Source: Bradyrhizobium murdochi (GTDB lineage Bacteria > Pseudomonadota > Alphaproteobacteria > Rhizobiales > Xanthobacteraceae). From it: a stretch of 64,000 nt of DNA. The position numbers and the translations under genes are program-made. Below the pieces are notes generated by a model that had not been told where the DNA came from, searched no databases, and worked only from the letters and a program-made list of their open reading frames with translations. The stretch covers positions 94,141 through 158,140 of the forward strand of contig NZ_AXAU01000017.1 of NCBI RefSeq assembly GCF_000472965.1, given 5' to 3'. Positions 8,635-16,534 of the stretch are shown here, piece by piece. The number at the start of each line of letters is the position of its first letter. The first letter of the stretch is position 1.

Positions 8635-9528
8635 ATGCAGGCCCTCTTCATCGGACAGACCTATATCGATGTTACCTTCATCACCGACCACATGCCGACC
8701 GGCGACGAAAAACATGTGGCCTCGGCCTACGCGGTGTCGTTTGGCGGCAACGCCGTGACGGCGGCGTTCTGCTGCGCCAAGCTTGGGATCGTGCCGGACC
8801 TGATCGCGACCATGGCCAACGACTGGCTCGGCCGCATGTTTCAGGACATGGCCGCGAAATATGGAATCTCGATCCATCCGCGCAAGGTCAACTCCTCGTC
8901 GCTGTCGTTCATCATGCCGAAAGACGGCAAACGCGCCATCGTACGCTGCCGCGACGACGAGCACATTCATCCCTTCCCGATGTTGAACTTGAAGGGTTGC
9001 CGCGCGCTGCATGTCGACGGCCATCAGCCGGACGCTGCAATCCATTATGCCAAACTCTGCCGCGAGGACGGCATTCTGACATCGCTCGACGGCGGCGGCC
9101 TGCGCACCAATACCCATGAGTTGCTGGAATTCATCGATGTCGCCATCGTGGCCGAACGGCTGTGCGAACAGATGGACAAGACGCCGGAGGCCATGCTGGA
9201 TTATCTGAAGAGCCGCGGATGCCGGATCGGCGGCGTCACCATGGGCGAAAAGGGCCTGCTCTGGTATGACGAGACCGGCGCCGTCCGCCGCCTTCCCGCA
9301 CTTCCGGTTACACCCGAACGCGTTATTGATACCAACGGCGCAGGCGACGTCTTCCACGGCGCCTATGTCTATTCCTATCTCGCCAATCCCGCTAAAAGCT
9401 GGCAGGAGCATTTCGAGCTTGCGCGCGCCGCCTCAACCTTCAAGGTCCAGCGTCTCGGCAACGAGGCCGGCCTGCCGACGCTCGCCGACATCGAGGCGAT
9501 CACGCGGGAGTTTCAGGTCAGCGCCTGA
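8635..9528 (+). CDS. PfkB family carbohydrate kinase
   Basis: About 297 residues from the ATG at 8635, preceded by ACGGAAAACGC; the in-frame extension to 8566 lacks the conserved start. The family's N-terminal glycine motif (FGGNAVTAAF) and the C-terminal anion-hole and catalytic-base motif (DTNGAGDVFHGAY) are intact, so it should be an active kinase of a sugar, nucleoside or sugar acid. The third gene-block motif (LDGGGLRTN) differs from ribokinase. A ribokinase-like gene follows 24 bp downstream, so the two form an operon. Confidence 0.88.
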   Translation: MQALFIGQTYIDVTFITDHMPTGDEKHVASAYAVSFGGNAVTAAFCCAKLGIVPDLIATMANDWLGRMFQDMAAKYGISIHPRKVNSSSLSFIMPKDGKRAIVRCRDDEHIHPFPMLNLKGCRALHVDGHQPDAAIHYAKLCREDGILTSLDGGGLRTNTHELLEFIDVAIVAERLCEQMDKTPEAMLDYLKSRGCRIGGVTMGEKGLLWYDETGAVRRLPALPVTPERVIDTNGAGDVFHGAYVYSYLANPAKSWQEHFELARAASTFKVQRLGNEAGLPTLADIEAITREFQVSA

Positions 9529-9552
9529 AGAAGCGAACAGGGGTTAGTACGC

Positions 9553-10467
9553 ATGGGGCGCGTGTTCGTCGCCGGCAGCATCAACATGGATGTGGTGGCG
9601 ACGGCCGACCGCCATCCGAAGGTCGGCGAGACCGTCGCAGGCCAAGCGGTGCATTATTTTCCAGGCGGCAAGGGCGCCAACCAGGCCGTGGCCGCCGCAA
9701 AACTCGGCGCACCGTCAACGCTGATCGGCCGGCTGGGCGCGGATGCGTTCGGCCAGCAATTGCGGCAGTTTCTCTCCGCCCAAGGCGTCGACCTCGCTCT
9801 GGTCAAGGACACTGCGAATGTCCATACCGGAACGGCCGTGATCACCATCGCCGACGCCGACAACACCATCGTCGTCGTACCCGGCGCCAACGCGCTGGTC
9901 AGTGCCGGGGATGTCACAGCCCCCGTGCTTGCCAAAGGCGACGTTGCCGTAAGTCAGTTCGAAATTCCGCAAACCACGATCATCGCCTTCTTCAAACGGG
10001 CACGCGCGGCCGGCGCGACCACCATCCTCAATCCGGCGCCGGCGACCGTCTGCAGCCACGAGTTGCTCGATCTCGTCGATATCCTTGTTCTCAACGAAAC
10101 GGAGCTCGGGCTTCTCGCGCAGATCGAGCTTCACGACACTGACGACCCCATCTGTTTCGTCGAAGCGGCGCGGCGCCTGCCAACGGGCCTCGACAAAACC
10201 ATCTGCGTTACACTCGGCAAGCGCGGCGTGCTCGCGCTTGTAGGCGGCGAACCCTCGCTGATTTCGGGACGGGCCGTAAAGGCCGTGGACACCACCGGCG
10301 CCGGCGATTGCTTCGTCGGCGCCCTCGCCGCGCAGCTTGCCAACGGCAAGGCAATCCACGACGCGCTCGAATACGCCAATGCCGCCGCATCGATCTGCGT
10401 GCAGCGAATGGGCGCCGCACCGTCGATGCCGACGGCGGCGGAAGTGACGGCGGTTTTGCGTTCGTAG
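9553..10467 (+). CDS. rbsK: Ribokinase-like PfkB kinase
   Basis: A 304-residue cytoplasmic kinase. It shows GSINMDVV at the start, the substrate motif FPGGKGANQAVAAAKLG near residue 37, NPAPAT mid-protein and the DTTGAGDCFVGAL catalytic loop, all as in ribokinase, which phosphorylates D-ribose at O5. Spacing of 24 bp from the upstream PfkB gene indicates cotranscription. No ribose transporter or isomerase is adjacent, so a related pentose or deoxy-sugar is possible. The symbol reflects family resemblance. Confidence 0.85.
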   Translation: MGRVFVAGSINMDVVATADRHPKVGETVAGQAVHYFPGGKGANQAVAAAKLGAPSTLIGRLGADAFGQQLRQFLSAQGVDLALVKDTANVHTGTAVITIADADNTIVVVPGANALVSAGDVTAPVLAKGDVAVSQFEIPQTTIIAFFKRARAAGATTILNPAPATVCSHELLDLVDILVLNETELGLLAQIELHDTDDPICFVEAARRLPTGLDKTICVTLGKRGVLALVGGEPSLISGRAVKAVDTTGAGDCFVGALAAQLANGKAIHDALEYANAAASICVQRMGAAPSMPTAAEVTAVLRS

Positions 10468-10486
10468 CCTGACTTCGTAGGGTGGG

Positions 10487-11707
10487 CTAAGTCAACGCAC
10501 CCTTCAGGTCGAAGCTCGCGTCGGCAGCCTGCTCGGGCGTGATCGAGCCATGGGCGGCAAGCAGGCGCCGTCCGAACATATGATCGCCCGCGCGATTGAC
10601 GGACTCGATGCCGACGAGTTGCCCGCCCCTGTAGCAAAACGCCGAGAATGCCGCCTGGGCTTGATCGCCGCGCACCACCACGCGGTCGTAGCCGGTCGTC
10701 AGTCCCGCAATCTGGAGCTTGTCGGGTCCCTGATCGCTCCAGAACCATGGCAAACCGTCATACGGCTTGGCATCGCCGGTCAGCCGGACCGCGACGCAGC
10801 GCGCGTGGTCGGTAGCGTTCTGCACCGACTCCAGCCGCAGCGAGCCGCCGAAACGCGGGCTCGCAAACAGCGCGCAGTCGCCGATCGCCGAGATAGTGGG
10901 ATCGGCGGTCAGCAGGTGCTCATCGACGATGATGCCCGACGCAACCGGAAGGCCGGCGTCCGCCGCCAGTTCCACATTCGGCAACACGCCAACGCCGACC
11001 ACAATCAGGTCGGCTTTCATGTGCCGGCCATCGCTAAGGCTGACGCCCGTGACCTTGTGGCCGTCGCTCTCGATGCTGGTGACCTGCACGCCCAGATGAA
11101 TGCGAATGCCCGCCGCGGTATGGCGCGCCTGGAAGAATTCCGAGATCTCCGCCGTCACCGCGCGCGCCATCACGCGCGGGCCAAGTTCGACGACGTCGAC
11201 TTCGAGGCCCTTGGCCCGCGCCGTCGCCGCGAACTCCAGCCCGATGAATCCGGCGCCGATGACGACGACGCGTTGGCCTTCAGTGATGTAGTCGCGCAGC
11301 GACTGGCTTTCGTCGAGCGTGCGCAAGTAACGCACGCTGTCGAGATTGGCGTTGGGAATGTCGAGCAGACGGTTGCGCGCGCCGGTCGCCAGCACCAGAT
11401 GCCCGTAGTCGAGCGAAGCGCCGGAGGCGAGCGCGACCTTGCGGGCGGCGCGGTCGATCAACACCGCGCGATCGGAGATCAGGTCGATCTTCTGGTCGAG
11501 ATAGAATTTTTCCGGCCGGAACATCAGGCTGTCGGGCCCGCCGGTTCCTTTCAGATAGGCTTTTGATAGTGGCGGCCGCTGGTAGGGCAGATGGCCTTCA
11601 TCGTTCAACAACACGATGCGTTCCGAAAAGCCGTGCTGGCGCAGCGAGGCCGCAACCTGATAGCCGGCGTGGCCCGCGCCGATGATGACAACCGCTCCTG
11701 CCGTCAT
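10487..11707 (-). CDS. NAD(P)H:ferredoxin/rubredoxin reductase, FAD-dependent
   Basis: A 406-residue two-dinucleotide-binding flavoprotein. FAD-binding motif GAGHAGYQVAASL is at residues 10-22, the redox-partner motif YQRPPLSK at about 42-49, the NAD-binding motif GAGFIGLEFAATA at about 151-163, and the second FAD motif SAIGDCALF at about 273. The C-terminal domain with WFWSDQGPDKLQIAGL is the reductase C-domain seen in electron-transfer components for P450 or Rieske oxygenases. No ferredoxin or oxygenase gene sits beside it, so its partner is elsewhere. It is convergent with the ribokinase gene, with 19 bp between them. Confidence 0.92.
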   Translation of the reverse strand: MTAGAVVIIGAGHAGYQVAASLRQHGFSERIVLLNDEGHLPYQRPPLSKAYLKGTGGPDSLMFRPEKFYLDQKIDLISDRAVLIDRAARKVALASGASLDYGHLVLATGARNRLLDIPNANLDSVRYLRTLDESQSLRDYITEGQRVVVIGAGFIGLEFAATARAKGLEVDVVELGPRVMARAVTAEISEFFQARHTAAGIRIHLGVQVTSIESDGHKVTGVSLSDGRHMKADLIVVGVGVLPNVELAADAGLPVASGIIVDEHLLTADPTISAIGDCALFASPRFGGSLRLESVQNATDHARCVAVRLTGDAKPYDGLPWFWSDQGPDKLQIAGLTTGYDRVVVRGDQAQAAFSAFCYRGGQLVGIESVNRAGDHMFGRRLLAAHGSITPEQAADASFDLKGALT

Positions 11708-11967
11708 AGGGACATCCTACGTTCGAGCGCACGGGAATGACCCATGTCGTTTCCTCTCCAGTGATTTTGGCTTGCCTGCCTCGTCCCTTGGGAGCGGCGC
11801 TCGTGTCCGTCCCGAACGATGACGGGCGCTATCTGACCTCATGGAACGACGAGACGCAAGGGCGACGGCGGCCCTTGCCGCATTTTGCGGGCTTGGCCGG
11901 GGATTGTCACCTGTTGCCTTCTCTATTTAAATGCTCGGCCCATCCGCGCGCCCCCGGAGGCCTTGCC

Positions 11968-12759
11968 ATGTCGACTTCCGATGATACCGCCGCCCCTGCC
12001 CTGCTCAGGATCGAGGGCCCGATTGCCACGATCACGCTCAATCGCCCTGCGGCTTTCAACTCGATCAATCTGTCGATCGCGCAAAAGCTCGAGCAACTCG
12101 GCGCGGAGGTCGAGGGCAATGACGACATAAGGGTGCTGGTGATCGAGGGCGAAGGCCGCGCCTTCTCGGCCGGCGGCGATCTGCAGACCATCGGTGCCGC
12201 CGCCGCCAACGACACCATTGCGCCCGTGGTCGGGGAACTGTTGAAGCACTACCACGCCTTCATCGAAGCGGTGCGGCGGATGCCGAAGATCGTGTTGTCG
12301 AGCGTCCACGGCTCCGCCGCCGGCGCCGGCATGGGCTTGGCATTCGTCACCGACCTCTGCATCGCAGCCGATGACGCCCGCTTCACGCCGGCCTATGCGA
12401 AGATTGGCGTCTCGCCGGATGGCGGCAGCACGGTCGGCATGGTCGGCACCGTCGGCACCCGCCGCGCCCTGCAGATATTTCTGGCCGAAGACAGTTTTAC
12501 TGCGCAGCAGGCCTATGATTGGGGCCTGGTCGCCCGCGTCGTTCCGGCGGCAGAGTTGAAGGCTGAAACGCGCAAATTCGCCGAGCGGCTGGCACAGAAC
12601 CCGCCGGCGGCGATTAGCGGCACCAAGTCGCTAATCTATCAGGCCGCGGTTACGCCGACCAAGCAGCAGCTCGACGCCGAGGAGGCGAAGATCATCGACG
12701 CCATGCAAACGGACGAATTTCGCGTAGCGGTGAGGAAGTTCACCAGCAAGTCGAAATGA
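11968..12759 (+). CDS. Enoyl-CoA hydratase/isomerase family protein, PaaG-like
   Basis: A 263-residue crotonase. The start at 11968 is fixed by CCCCGGAGG at good spacing; the upstream extension is not conserved-looking. The first oxyanion-hole motif is FSAGGDLQTIG and the second GSAAGAGMGLAFVTDL. The usual first catalytic glutamate is absent, while GVSPDGGST holds the aspartate used by PaaG-type ring-epoxide isomerases, so isomerase rather than hydratase activity is likelier. It stands alone, divergent from the ferredoxin reductase gene across 260 bp containing a TATTTAAAT stretch that may be part of its promoter. Confidence 0.86.
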   Translation: MSTSDDTAAPALLRIEGPIATITLNRPAAFNSINLSIAQKLEQLGAEVEGNDDIRVLVIEGEGRAFSAGGDLQTIGAAAANDTIAPVVGELLKHYHAFIEAVRRMPKIVLSSVHGSAAGAGMGLAFVTDLCIAADDARFTPAYAKIGVSPDGGSTVGMVGTVGTRRALQIFLAEDSFTAQQAYDWGLVARVVPAAELKAETRKFAERLAQNPPAAISGTKSLIYQAAVTPTKQQLDAEEAKIIDAMQTDEFRVAVRKFTSKSK

Positions 12760-12781
12760 GGGCGCCGAGCAAGTAGACTAG

Positions 12782-12906
12782 CTGTCGTCCCTGCGAACGC
12801 AGGGACCCATAACCACAAGCGTTCGTTGTTTTCGAAGGCGTGAGCCGTCTTGTTCTAACCGCGAGAGCAACGCGGTATGGGTCCCTGCGTGCGCAGGGAC
12901 GACATC
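12782..12906. repeat. Dispersed palindromic repeat, family B
   Basis: Arms GTCGTCCCTGCGAACGCAGG (left) and GGGTCCCTGCGTGCGCAGGG (right) flank a variable centre. Each arm is itself palindromic. It sits between convergent gene ends (crotonase and dehydratase), where a hairpin could serve both as transcript end. Another clear copy is at 23302-23427. Confidence 0.85.
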
Positions 12907-12920
12907 GTGGCTTCGACAAG

Positions 12921-14627
12921 TTAGTTCTTTCCCTGCCCTCGCATAAAATCGAAATCGCAGCCCTCGTCGGCCTGCAGGATCGTCTCGTTGAACAGATGCG
13001 CGTAGCCGCGCTTGGCCCAATCGGGCGTCACGGCCGGTGCCAGCGCCGCGCGCCGCTTTTCCAGCTCCGCCTCGTCGATGAGCAGGTCGATGCTACGCTT
13101 GGCGACGTCGAGCCGGATCATGTCGCCATTCTTCACCAGCGCCAGCGGCCCGCCCACGGCCGACTCCGGCGTGATGTGCAGCACGATGGTGCCGAACGCC
13201 GTTCCGCTCATCCGCGCGTCCGATATCCGCACCATGTCCTTGGTGCCGCCACGCGCGAGCTTCTTCGGGATCGGCAGATAGCCCGCTTCCGGCATGCCCG
13301 GCGCGCCTTTGGGGCCGGCGTTGCGCAGCACCAGCACGTCGTCGGCGTTGACGTCGAGATCGGGGTCGTCGACCCGCAGCGTCATGTCCTCGACCGATTC
13401 GAATACCACGGCGCGCCCGGTGTGCTGCAGCAGTTTTGGGCTCGCCGCCGACTGCTTGATGACGGCGCCACGCGGCGCGAGGTTGCCATGCAGTACCGCC
13501 ATTGCGCCTTCGGCCTTGATCGGATTGTCGCGCGGACGGATGGCGTCCTGTCCTGGCACATCTTCCGCACGAGCAACGACCTCGCGCAGCGTCTGACCCG
13601 TGATGGTCTTGGCGTCAAGATCGATGAGATCGCCAAGTTGCGCCATCAACTTCGGCACGCCGCCGGCATGATGGAAATGCTCCATGTAATGCTCGCCCGA
13701 CGGTTTCAGATCGACGAGCACCGGCACCTCGCGGCCGAGCCTGTCGAATGTCTCGAGGTCGATCTTGTGCGGCGAGCGATGGGCGATCGCGGTGAGATGG
13801 ATCAGGCCATTGGTCGAGCCGCCGATCGCCTGCATCACGACCTGCGCGTTGCGGAACGATGCCGGCGTCAGAATCTCGCTCGGCCTCGGTCCCTTGGCTT
13901 TCGCCATTTCGGCCGCGACCCTGCCGCTCGCCTCCGCCGAACGAAAACGTTCGGCATGCGGCGCCGGGATCGTCGCGCTCATCGGCAGCGACAGCCCAAG
14001 CGCCTCGGTGATGCACGCCATGGTGCTGGCGGTACCCATCACCATGCAGGTGCCGACCGACGGCGCCAGCCGGCCGTTGACGGCTTCGATTTCGACGTCA
14101 TCGATTTCGCCCGCGCGATATTTCGCCCAGAGCCGGCGGCAATCGGTACAGGCGCCGAGCACCTCGCCCCGGTGATGCCCGACCACCATCGGGCCCACCG
14201 GAATGACGACGGTCGGCAGATCGGCTGAGACAGCGGCCATGATCTGCGCCGGCAACGTCTTGTCGCATCCCCCGATCACGACCACGGCGTCCATCGGCTG
14301 CGCGCGGATCATCTCCTCGGTATCCATCGCCATCAGATTGCGCAGATACATCGAGGTTGGATAGGCAAAGCTCTCGGCGATCGAAACCGTCGGGAACACC
14401 ATCGGCATCGCACCCGACAGCATCACGCCGCGCTTCACCGCTTCGATGATCTGCGGAACATTGCCGTGACAGGGATTGTAGTCGCTGTAGGTGTTGGTGA
14501 TGCCGACGATCGGCCTGTTCAGCGCATCATCCGAGTAGCCCATGGCCTTGATGAAGGCCTTGCGCAGGAATAGCGAGAAGCCAGCATCGCCATAACTCGT
14601 CAGTCCCTTGCGAAGTCCGTCGGCCAT
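12921..14627 (-). CDS. IlvD/Edd family dehydratase, probably sugar-acid dehydratase
   Basis: About 568 residues from the ATG at 14627, which has AGGAAG at proper spacing; a GTG 30 bp upstream is the alternative. The three cysteines that bind the Fe-S cluster are visible in NPCHGNVP, GGCDKTLPAQ and GTCMVMGTASTMA. The family includes dihydroxy-acid, phosphogluconate, arabonate and xylonate dehydratases. Neighbouring genes for a GntR regulator, uronate-dehydrogenase-like enzyme, SMP-30 lactonase and aldehyde dehydrogenase favour dehydration of a sugar acid to its 2-keto-3-deoxy form over a role in branched-chain amino acid synthesis. Its promoter region carries a matched pair of palindromes. Confidence 0.88.
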   Translation of the reverse strand: MADGLRKGLTSYGDAGFSLFLRKAFIKAMGYSDDALNRPIVGITNTYSDYNPCHGNVPQIIEAVKRGVMLSGAMPMVFPTVSIAESFAYPTSMYLRNLMAMDTEEMIRAQPMDAVVVIGGCDKTLPAQIMAAVSADLPTVVIPVGPMVVGHHRGEVLGACTDCRRLWAKYRAGEIDDVEIEAVNGRLAPSVGTCMVMGTASTMACITEALGLSLPMSATIPAPHAERFRSAEASGRVAAEMAKAKGPRPSEILTPASFRNAQVVMQAIGGSTNGLIHLTAIAHRSPHKIDLETFDRLGREVPVLVDLKPSGEHYMEHFHHAGGVPKLMAQLGDLIDLDAKTITGQTLREVVARAEDVPGQDAIRPRDNPIKAEGAMAVLHGNLAPRGAVIKQSAASPKLLQHTGRAVVFESVEDMTLRVDDPDLDVNADDVLVLRNAGPKGAPGMPEAGYLPIPKKLARGGTKDMVRISDARMSGTAFGTIVLHITPESAVGGPLALVKNGDMIRLDVAKRSIDLLIDEAELEKRRAALAPAVTPDWAKRGYAHLFNETILQADEGCDFDFMRGQGKN

Positions 14628-14673
14628 TTTCTTCTTCCTGTCGTCGTGGATGGGCACTTAAGGAGCCCGGCAG

Positions 14674-14750
14674 ATTATTGTCAATGTTTGATCATTTTGC
14701 GCCGTGGGCGGGGGTATCGGCCAACATACCGCGGTATTATTGACAATAAT
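14674..14750. promoter_or_regulatory. Paired palindromic operator candidate between dehydratase and GntR genes
   Basis: A perfect 15-bp palindrome ATTATTG-A-CAATAAT lies at 14736-14750, and an imperfect copy (ATTATTG-T-CAAT) at 14674-14685. Centres are about 62 bp apart, close to six helical turns, so dimers on both could face the same side and loop the DNA. The sites sit 50-120 bp upstream of the dehydratase start and upstream of the GntR gene. The GntR protein at 14927 is the natural candidate to bind. Confidence 0.65.
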
Positions 14751-14792
14751 GCGCTTGCGTGCTGACTTTCCGTCCAAACTGGAAACGCGCTC

Positions 14793-14930
14793 ATGAACTA
14801 ACCGTTGCGCATTGGCATCGTCGGCGCCGGCATGATGAGCCGCCAGCATCTCATCGCCTGGGCGAGCATATCAGATCAAGCCCGCGTCGAGGATTGCTAT
14901 GGGCTGTCGGGCCGGGAGGCCTTGCGATGA
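14793..14930 (+). pseudogene. Remnant of a Gfo/Idh/MocA oxidoreductase gene
   Basis: ATG AAC is followed at once by TAA, then by an open frame from 14804 reading LRIGIVGAGMMSRQHLIAWA and running about 42 codons to a TGA. The glycine motif GIVGAGMMSRQH is the unmistakable N-terminus of this family. The rest of a normal protein of about 350 residues is missing. The TGA overlaps the GntR start as ATGA, which suggests that the ancestral gene was translationally coupled to the regulator and was then internally deleted. Confidence 0.7.
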
Positions 14931-15619
14931 AGCCGCAGGAATCATTGACGGAAACTTCCGCGCCGACGCGCGAGGAGGAACAGGCGGAAGTCATCCGCCG
15001 GCTGGAAGAGGACATCATCTTCGGCCGCTTCGCGCCGGGCTCGCGGCTGGTCGAGGACACGCTGATGCAGCGCTACGGCGCCAGCCGGCATTTCGTCCGC
15101 CAGGCGCTATTCCAACTCGAACGCCAAGGCATCGTGCTGCGTGAAAAAAACATCGGCGCCACCGTGCGGTTCTACTCGGCCGAGGAGGTGCGCCAGATCT
15201 ACGAGGTCCGGGAAATGCTGACGCGGCAGGCGGCGCTGATGATTGCGCTGCCCGCCCCGGCCAGCCTGATCGAGCAGTTGAACGAGCTGCAGCAGCAATA
15301 TTGCGCCAGAGCCGACGCGCAGGATCTGCGCGGCATCCACGAGGCCAACGACGCGTTTCACGTCGCGCTGTTTTCCGCCTGCGGCAACCCGTATCTGGTG
15401 CGCTCGCTGCAGGATTACATGAACCTGACGCTGCCGATGCGCGCCAAGAATCTCGCCGACAGGGAGGGACTGGCACTGTCACGCCGGCAGCATGAATTGA
15501 TGATCGAGCTGTTGAAGGGCCGCGATAGCTGGGCGCTGGCGCAGCTCTGCGTCGATCATATGCAGTTCAGCAAGTCGGATTATCTCGGCTGCATCGCCGA
15601 GGATGAGGGCAAGCGCTAG
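14927..15619 (+). CDS. GntR family regulator, FadR subfamily (FCD domain)
   Basis: A 230-residue regulator starting at 14927, where GGGAGG lies at normal distance. Residues 20-85 form the winged helix (LEEDIIFGRFAPGSRLVEDT, then YGASRHFVRQALFQLERQG). The C-terminal FCD domain is helical, with the metal- or ligand-binding pattern NDAFHVALFSACGN and a later histidine in CVDHMQF. FCD regulators commonly answer to sugar acids and uronates. The gene is flanked by the sugar-acid dehydratase and the uronate-dehydrogenase-like gene, and the palindromes at 14674-14750 are its likely targets. Its stop codon shares CTAG with the convergent neighbour. Confidence 0.92.
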   Translation: MKPQESLTETSAPTREEEQAEVIRRLEEDIIFGRFAPGSRLVEDTLMQRYGASRHFVRQALFQLERQGIVLREKNIGATVRFYSAEEVRQIYEVREMLTRQAALMIALPAPASLIEQLNELQQQYCARADAQDLRGIHEANDAFHVALFSACGNPYLVRSLQDYMNLTLPMRAKNLADREGLALSRRQHELMIELLKGRDSWALAQLCVDHMQFSKSDYLGCIAEDEGKR

Positions 15620-15626
15620 CGCTTGC
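15609..15626. terminator. Perfect 18-bp palindrome over two convergent stop codons
   Basis: GCAAGCGCTAGCGCTTGC is fully palindromic. Its central CTAG supplies the TAG stop of the GntR gene on one strand and of the uronate-dehydrogenase-like gene on the other, so the genes overlap by 4 bp tail to tail. No T-tract follows on either side, so whether it terminates transcription is unknown. Confidence 0.5.
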
Positions 15627-16440
15627 TCCAATCCACGATCCGGCTCTCGTCGCCGTCGAACTCCATGCTGCAGAACGTGCCGCCCTGGTAGTAATCGCCG
15701 ACCGGATCAGATTTCAGCTTGGCCTGCTCGGCCATCGCGTGCTCGCGGAAATCCTCGGCCCGGCCAGCCGGCCGATAGCCCAGCTCGTAGGCGCGATGGT
15801 TGTCCCACCAGGCGCGCTCGTTGTAGGAGGCGCCGTAGAAGATTTCGAAGTGAATGTCGGGATGATCGAGCCCGATGCGGCAGAGCTGCACGAGGTCCTC
15901 CGGCTTCAGCCAGATTGACAGGCGGCGGTGATCCAGCGGCATCTCGCCGAAATTGCCGATCCGAATACAGGTGACGCCAAGCCCGTGCTTGTCGGCATAG
16001 AGCGCGCCCACGGCCTCGCCGAACACCTTGCTGACGCCATAGCGGCTGTCGGGCCGTGCGGTGACGTCGGTGCCGATCCGGTGATGGCGCGGATAGAAGC
16101 CGACCGCGTGGTTCGACGAGGCGAACACCACCCGCTTGACGCCTTTTTTCCGCGCCGCTTCGAACAGATTGTAGCCGCCGATAATGTTGGATTGCAGGAT
16201 CGAATCCCAGGGACCTTCGACCGAGTAGCCGCCGAAATGCAGGATGCCGTCGATGCCTTCGCAGATCGCCTCGACCTGCGCCATGTCGGCGAGATCGGCC
16301 GGCTTGAACTTCTCGTCCTTGCCGAGATCGGCCGGCGGCTTCAAGTCGCTCAGCAACAGGTCCGGATAGATCGGCGGCAACAGCTTGCGCAAGGATGTGC
16401 CGATCCCCCCGGCCGCGCCGGTCATCAATATGCGTGGCAT
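15616..16440 (-). CDS. udh: Uronate dehydrogenase-like NAD-dependent SDR (extended type)
   Basis: A 274-residue SDR. The NAD motif TGAAGGIGTSL is at residues 7-17; ILHFGGYSVEGPWDSIL, SNIIGGYNL, FASSNHAVGFYP and the catalytic YGVSK follow. This series and the C-terminal WWDN motif closely match, from memory, the uronate dehydrogenase of Agrobacterium, which oxidises D-galacturonate or D-glucuronate to the aldaro-lactone. The divergent SMP-30 gene would open that lactone, and the nearby IlvD-type dehydratase could act on the acid. Function is inferred by resemblance plus context. Confidence 0.8.
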   Translation of the reverse strand: MPRILMTGAAGGIGTSLRKLLPPIYPDLLLSDLKPPADLGKDEKFKPADLADMAQVEAICEGIDGILHFGGYSVEGPWDSILQSNIIGGYNLFEAARKKGVKRVVFASSNHAVGFYPRHHRIGTDVTARPDSRYGVSKVFGEAVGALYADKHGLGVTCIRIGNFGEMPLDHRRLSIWLKPEDLVQLCRIGLDHPDIHFEIFYGASYNERAWWDNHRAYELGYRPAGRAEDFREHAMAEQAKLKSDPVGDYYQGGTFCSMEFDGDESRIVDWSKR

Positions 16441-16473
16441 TTGTTTCCTCTTAGTCTCGCGATCGATTTGCGG

Positions 16474-16490
16474 TCATTAGCAGGTAATGA
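16474..16490. promoter_or_regulatory. Inverted repeat in the divergent udh/SMP-30 promoter region
   Basis: TCATTA-GCAGG-TAATGA, a perfect 6-bp inverted repeat, lies 34 bp upstream of the udh-like start and 45 bp upstream of the lactonase start. The position suits a shared operator. It does not match the ATTATTG palindromes at 14674-14750. Confidence 0.4.
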
Positions 16491-16534
16491 TAGCTAACCC
16501 AAACGCTCTGGGAACGCACCAACGAGAACAGCAA

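Noticed and set aside
12840..14228. Open frame of 462 codons on the plus strand opposite the IlvD-type gene
   Set aside because: It is antisense to a gene with intact Fe-S cysteine motifs; the translation is His/Arg/Asp-rich without domain features, as high-GC shadow frames are.
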